50,141 nucleotides of DNA from a virus, in the IMG/VR virus record IMGVR_UViG_3300017991_000021, positions 1-50,141 of that record; one strand, 5' to 3'. The notes under the pieces were generated by a model that ran no database searches, had not been told where the DNA came from, and worked only from the letters and a program-made list of their open reading frames with translations. Below are positions 48,206 to 50,141 of the stretch, one piece after another (the stretch's first letter is position 1; each line of letters opens with the position of its first letter). The translations under genes and the position numbers were made by a program.

Positions 48206-48253
48206 GGACTTACCTTTCAATGTTGCTAGGGGATTGCCTGCCTTTTGGCATTG
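48206..48253 (-). promoter_or_regulatory. Doubled short leader without hairpin
   Basis: Read leftward, CTAGCAATGCCAAAAGGCAG is followed by CTAGCAACATTGAAAGG. It is a tandem copy of the leader that accompanies the hairpin elements elsewhere. The second copy supplies the ribosome site for the 59-aa gene, which shows that AAAGG in this motif works as Shine-Dalgarno sequence. Confidence 0.55.
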
Positions 48254-48415
48254 CTAGTCGCGCACTCCGCAAGCACGAAGAAAGCGCTCGCGGTCAAATC
48301 GGGAGTTGAATTGCCGGCACACGTTAGCAACGAGGCTCGCAACTCGCTCACGTTCTGTGCGATCGTCGATGTTTGCGATTGCATCGGCAAAAGCGCGGAA
48401 ATGTTTTTTCGTCAT
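48254..48415 (-). CDS. 53-aa conserved phage protein
   Basis: ATG 48415 with GGAGCAACACCCT before it; stop TAG 48254-48256. MTKKHFRAFADAIANI, then RVASLVANVCRQFN and FDRERFLRACGV form a helical pattern I recall from a small phage family of unknown role. It was too short for usual length cut-offs, but the leader, family-like ends and spacing between elements support it strongly. Confidence 0.75.
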   Translation of the reverse strand: MTKKHFRAFADAIANIDDRTERERVASLVANVCRQFNSRFDRERFLRACGVRD

Positions 48416-48446
48416 AGGGTGTTGCTCCAAGGGGTTACAGAGTTAG

Positions 48447-48498
48447 TGGATAGGCCGCTAGGCGCCACTCGCGAAAGTGAAGCCTAGCGGGCTATCCA
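48447..48498 (-). promoter_or_regulatory. Hairpin leader element 5
   Basis: TGGATAG/CTATCCA (48447-48453, 48492-48498) encloses CCGCTAGGC/GCCTAGCGG (9 bp) and a small apical ACT/AGT. It lies between the stop at 48576 and the start at 48415. TGCCCGGGG lies on its right side, as in elements 3, 4 and 6. Confidence 0.7.
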
Positions 48499-48575
48499 TG
48501 CCCGGGGGGTGTTGCGATGGGCAATGCTCCGTTCTAGGGGGTGGGGGTGGGGATTGGTGGTTATTGCGTTGCGGG

Positions 48576-48872
48576 TTAGAATCGGTTGCGACTCCAACCG
48601 CGAATAATGAGGGGCAAGCGCCGCGCGGTCGCGCTAATCAGCGCTTCGGTTTCGGGAGTAACCCGGTAGCTTTCCAATTGCGCGGCGCAGCGCGCTTGAT
48701 CGGTTGCCCCTTCTTCGGATTCTGCAATAACGTGATAGGTTTCCGTACCCCACGGGGTTGTTAGCACAACCCCGTAAAGCGCTAGCGCTTGCTGCGCCCC
48801 TTCCCAGTCGCGCGACAGCGCGGTTTGGTAATCGTCGTTTTCGACGATATTCAGTGTTGCCAGTGTTCGCAT
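48576..48872 (-). CDS. Small early protein
   Basis: 98 aa from ATG 48872; GAAAGGTAAGCTA directly before it sets the start. The longer in-frame version would translate the leader. MRTLATLNIVENDDYQTAL, a helical middle (DWEGAQQALALYGVVLTTP), a beta strand (WGTETYHVIAES) and an Arg-rich C-terminal region. It may be related to other alpha/beta phage early proteins. No function recognised. Confidence 0.65.
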   Translation of the reverse strand: MRTLATLNIVENDDYQTALSRDWEGAQQALALYGVVLTTPWGTETYHVIAESEEGATDQARCAAQLESYRVTPETEALISATARRLPLIIRGWSRNRF

Positions 48873-48910
48873 TAGCTTACCTTTCGGCGTTGCGGGCTGG
48901 GTAGGGTAAA

Positions 48911-48949
48911 CCACTCTTGACCACTCGCTAGGGAAGTGGGCAAGGGTGG
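48911..48949 (-). promoter_or_regulatory. Hairpin leader element 6
   Basis: CCACTCTTG (48911-48919) with CAAGGGTGG (48941-48949, one wobble) and inner CCACT/AGTGG (48921-48925, 48935-48939). It is shorter and less GC-rich than its siblings but in the same place, between the stop at 48971 and the start at 48872, with GCCCGGGGTG on its right side and CGCAACGCCGAAAGG on its left. Confidence 0.6.
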
Positions 48950-48970
48950 GCAATCGTGCCCGGGGTGGGG

Positions 48971-49297
48971 TTAATCGACGGTGTTGTATCGAATTGAAAC
49001 GTGGTAATACAATTCGCGGTCAGAGTCCGATTCCGGTTGCGGGCAGAGCGCGTAGACACTTGGAGTTGTCGGGAAAGCTTCCCAACCCTCATCAGCCAAA
49101 ATGCGCTTCTCCAAAACTTCAGCATCAACACAATCCATTGCAATCTGATCTAGGCAATCGTCGATTGCTTCCGCGGGATTGTCGCCAATCCCGGTCACGA
49201 CATGGCGGTATGACGTGTAAGCCGTACCACACCCTTGAAAGTACTGGGGATGCTCGATACCGTGGTCAATCAATTCGTAATCGGTTACGCGCTGCAT
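48971..49297 (-). CDS. Conserved phage early protein (IDHGIEHPQYFQGCG type)
   Basis: 108 aa. LIDHGIEHPQYFQGCGTAYT, HVVTGIGDNPAEAIDDCLDQ and a C-terminal YYHVSIRYN are a pattern I know from a phage family present in very different phages, with unknown function. The conserved Asp-His-Gly-Ile-Glu-His and Cys suggest a metal or nucleotide site. The ATG has no strong GGAG; TAAGGCA stands 13-19 bases before it. Confidence 0.78.
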   Translation of the reverse strand: MQRVTDYELIDHGIEHPQYFQGCGTAYTSYRHVVTGIGDNPAEAIDDCLDQIAMDCVDAEVLEKRILADEGWEAFPTTPSVYALCPQPESDSDRELYYHVSIRYNTVD

Positions 49298-49320
49298 TGT
49301 GTGTGCCTTATGTTAGGGGT

Positions 49321-49342
49321 GTTGCGGGTTGCTAGGTCACTT
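49321..49342 (-). repeat. 22-bp leader repeat, copy 1
   Basis: These 22 bases (beginning GTTGCGGGTTGCTAGGTCAC) are identical to 49981-50002. Copy 1 lies after the stop of the 66-aa gene. The motif CTAGCAACCCGCAAC on the leftward strand is a shortened form of the leaders further along the unit. Confidence 0.8.
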
Positions 49343-49537
49343 GCCGATGTTCGCGAAGAAACGGATAGCGCTTTCCGTATCCTCATAAGTTGCGGGCCGA
49401 AGTTGGCAAGCGCGTGGGGCGCAGATAGTCCCATCGACTCGGCGCACCCATGACCACTTCCCTGTTATACGCTCTAGCTGCCCTGCCATTGTGTGGCCGT
49501 CCTGCATTGTCCAAGCTACGTTGTCGCCGATCTGCAT
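49337..49537 (-). CDS. Small early protein
   Basis: 66 aa with AAGAGGAC before the ATG. MQIGDNVAWTMQDGHTMAGQ and ERITGKWSWVRRVDGTICAP form an SH3-like small beta barrel pattern, often seen in phage proteins with a Gly-Asp-Asn-Val-Ala-Trp start. The C terminus is helical. Role unknown. Confidence 0.62.
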   Translation of the reverse strand: MQIGDNVAWTMQDGHTMAGQLERITGKWSWVRRVDGTICAPRACQLRPATYEDTESAIRFFANIGK

Positions 49538-49567
49538 TGCGTGTCCTCTTGTGTTGCGAGTTGCGGG

Positions 49568-49738
49568 TCAAAGGTACACGATACGGGCAGTCTGACCGCT
49601 TGCGGTAATCATGGCCGGTCGATGACCGGCTTTCGTAAGCGCGTTCCACAATTCGCCGATGGTTGCTGGGCGGGGAAGGCGGTAGGCGCCTTCTTGGTGC
49701 TCGCGGTTCTCGATCACTATCCGGGTTACGTGGTTCAT
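49568..49738 (-). CDS. Small early protein
   Basis: 56 aa from ATG 49738 (TAGGAGGAAC before it, a strong site); an earlier in-frame ATG would include the leader. A beta-helix-beta layout (RIVIENREHQEGAYRLPRPA, then TIGELWNALTKAGHRP) ends in TARIVYL. No family recognised. Confidence 0.6.
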   Translation of the reverse strand: MNHVTRIVIENREHQEGAYRLPRPATIGELWNALTKAGHRPAMITASGQTARIVYL

Positions 49739-49773
49739 TGTTCCTCCTAGGTCAGGGTTGCGGGTTGCCTGTG

Positions 49774-49965
49774 TTAGCATCTGACAGGTGCCCGGAAGTA
49801 AACTTGCGTACCGGACACCCCGATATACTCTGCGCCACGTTGCGCAATTTCGCGCCGCGCTTCGTCAAGTGTTGTGTATCGGCCGCAATGTGTGCCGATA
49901 CTCGCGACATTGATGAGTACATAGGGATTGGCGCGCTGCCATTCTGTTGTATCTTGCGTGTTCAC
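49774..49965 (-). CDS. First gene of the leftward unit
   Basis: 63 aa from GTG 49965 with AAAGGGG six bases before it; an upstream in-frame ATG would read through the leader. YVLINVASIGTHCGRYTTLDEARREIAQ and EYIGVSGTQVYFRAP, in parts, look like a small beta-alpha-beta domain. Being nearest to the early promoter it should be among the first proteins made. Function unknown. Confidence 0.62.
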   Translation of the reverse strand: MNTQDTTEWQRANPYVLINVASIGTHCGRYTTLDEARREIAQRGAEYIGVSGTQVYFRAPVRC

Positions 49966-49980
49966 TATTGTCCCCTTTGT

Positions 49981-50002
49981 GTTGCGGGTTGCTAGGTCAC
50001 TT
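49981..50002 (-). repeat. 22-bp leader repeat, copy 2
   Basis: Identical to 49321-49342. Here it lies in the leader of the first leftward gene, between the promoter (50032-50060) and GTG 49965. It may be a translation or termination-control site shared by the two genes. Confidence 0.8.
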
Positions 50003-50031
50003 ATCAAGGTGTAGGAACGTGATTCTATCTA

Positions 50032-50060
50032 AGTATGCACTATGATTCAATGATAGTCAA
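50032..50060 (-). promoter_or_regulatory. Sigma70-type early promoter, leftward
   Basis: Read leftward: TTGACT (50060-50055), 17-base spacer, CATACT (50037-50032). The early unit starts 67 bases further at 49965. The surrounding AT-rich sequence and the repeats TCCGATAA/TCCGATGA nearby hint at regulation. Confidence 0.7.
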
Positions 50061-50080
50061 GTATGATCCGATAATTTTTT

Positions 50081-50108
50081 TTGTAGTCCGATGATACAGT
50101 AGTATAAT
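50081..50108 (+). promoter_or_regulatory. Candidate rightward promoter
   Basis: TATAAT (50103-50108) is a perfect -10. TTGTAG (50081-50086) 16 bases upstream is a fair -35. It points across the join into the control region, so it would give a transcript with a leader of more than 1 kb before the gene at 1340. It may serve a regulatory or origin RNA rather than the structural genes. Confidence 0.5.
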
Positions 50109-50119
50109 GTCAGGACAGT

Positions 50120-50141
50120 CACAGGGTATGGTTAGGTTGAC
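50120..50141. repeat. Terminal overlap, right copy
   Basis: Second copy of the 22-base terminal overlap at 1-22. It places 49965 and 1340, the starts of the leftward and rightward gene sets, on opposite sides of one continuous non-coding region. Confidence 0.9.

Noticed and set aside
45062-48949. CRISPR array made of the repeated intergenic elements
   Set aside because: The repeats are not evenly spaced, differ in stem sequence, and are separated by genes rather than spacers; no cas genes are present, and the Cas4-like protein belongs with phage recombination genes.

Overview
The window is a complete circular phage-type genome. The first 22 bases recur as the last 22, so the map closes at about 50,119 bp. 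It encodes a short-tailed (podovirus-like, T7-style) virion: large terminase, portal, scaffold, major capsid protein, tail tubular A and B proteins, a fibre, and large glutamine-rich or polyvalent internal virion proteins. The tyrosine recombinase at 29116-30264 resembles, from memory, an integrase family common in Planctomycetota genomes, including its peculiar active-site region. A planctomycete-type host is my best inference, but it is not proven. No host genes, rRNA or canonical tRNA genes are visible.

Layout: two divergent transcription units leave one 1.5-kb non-coding control region (49966 through the join to 1339). It holds a 33-bp near-perfect hairpin, a 23-bp tandem repeat, an AT/pyrimidine tract, repeated TTGACA/TGTCAA motifs and candidate sigma70 promoters pointing both ways. 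It is the best candidate for the replication origin. Rightward (1340-30802): small zinc and HTH proteins, a membrane-anchored trypsin-like protease, TerL, portal, head genes, tail genes and internal virion proteins. Next comes an envelope cassette (papain-like amidase, papain-like lipoprotein, thioredoxin-like proteins, small membrane proteins), ending in a clear terminator at 28701-28730. A separately promoted recombinase, an XRE-like regulator and a tiny membrane protein follow. The two units converge at 30802/30804 with essentially no gap.

Leftward (49965 down to 30804): first about fifteen small, mostly unassigned early genes, several separated by GC-rich hairpin elements with shared flanks. 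Then come regulators, a recombination and replication set (Sak4-like ATPase, DUF669 protein, PD-(D/E)XK nuclease, SF2 helicase, prim-pol/DUF3987 protein, RusA), and nucleotide and DNA-modification enzymes (metallophosphoesterase, MazZ-like dNTP diphosphohydrolase, deoxyribosyltransferase-like protein, SprT-like zincin, beta-class methyltransferase). No family A, B or C DNA polymerase and no single-subunit RNA polymerase are visible. The phage probably uses host polymerases, with the prim-pol for priming or limited synthesis.

The most unusual items are: (1) the family of hairpin leaders between early genes; (2) a tRNA-like element with perfect acceptor and T arms but a non-canonical body at 41905-41988; (3) the secreted or lipidated protease and thioredoxin cassette; (4) a promoter-like 17-mer repeated ahead of the head genes and the envelope genes; (5) palindromes with shared half-sites in front of the recombinase.
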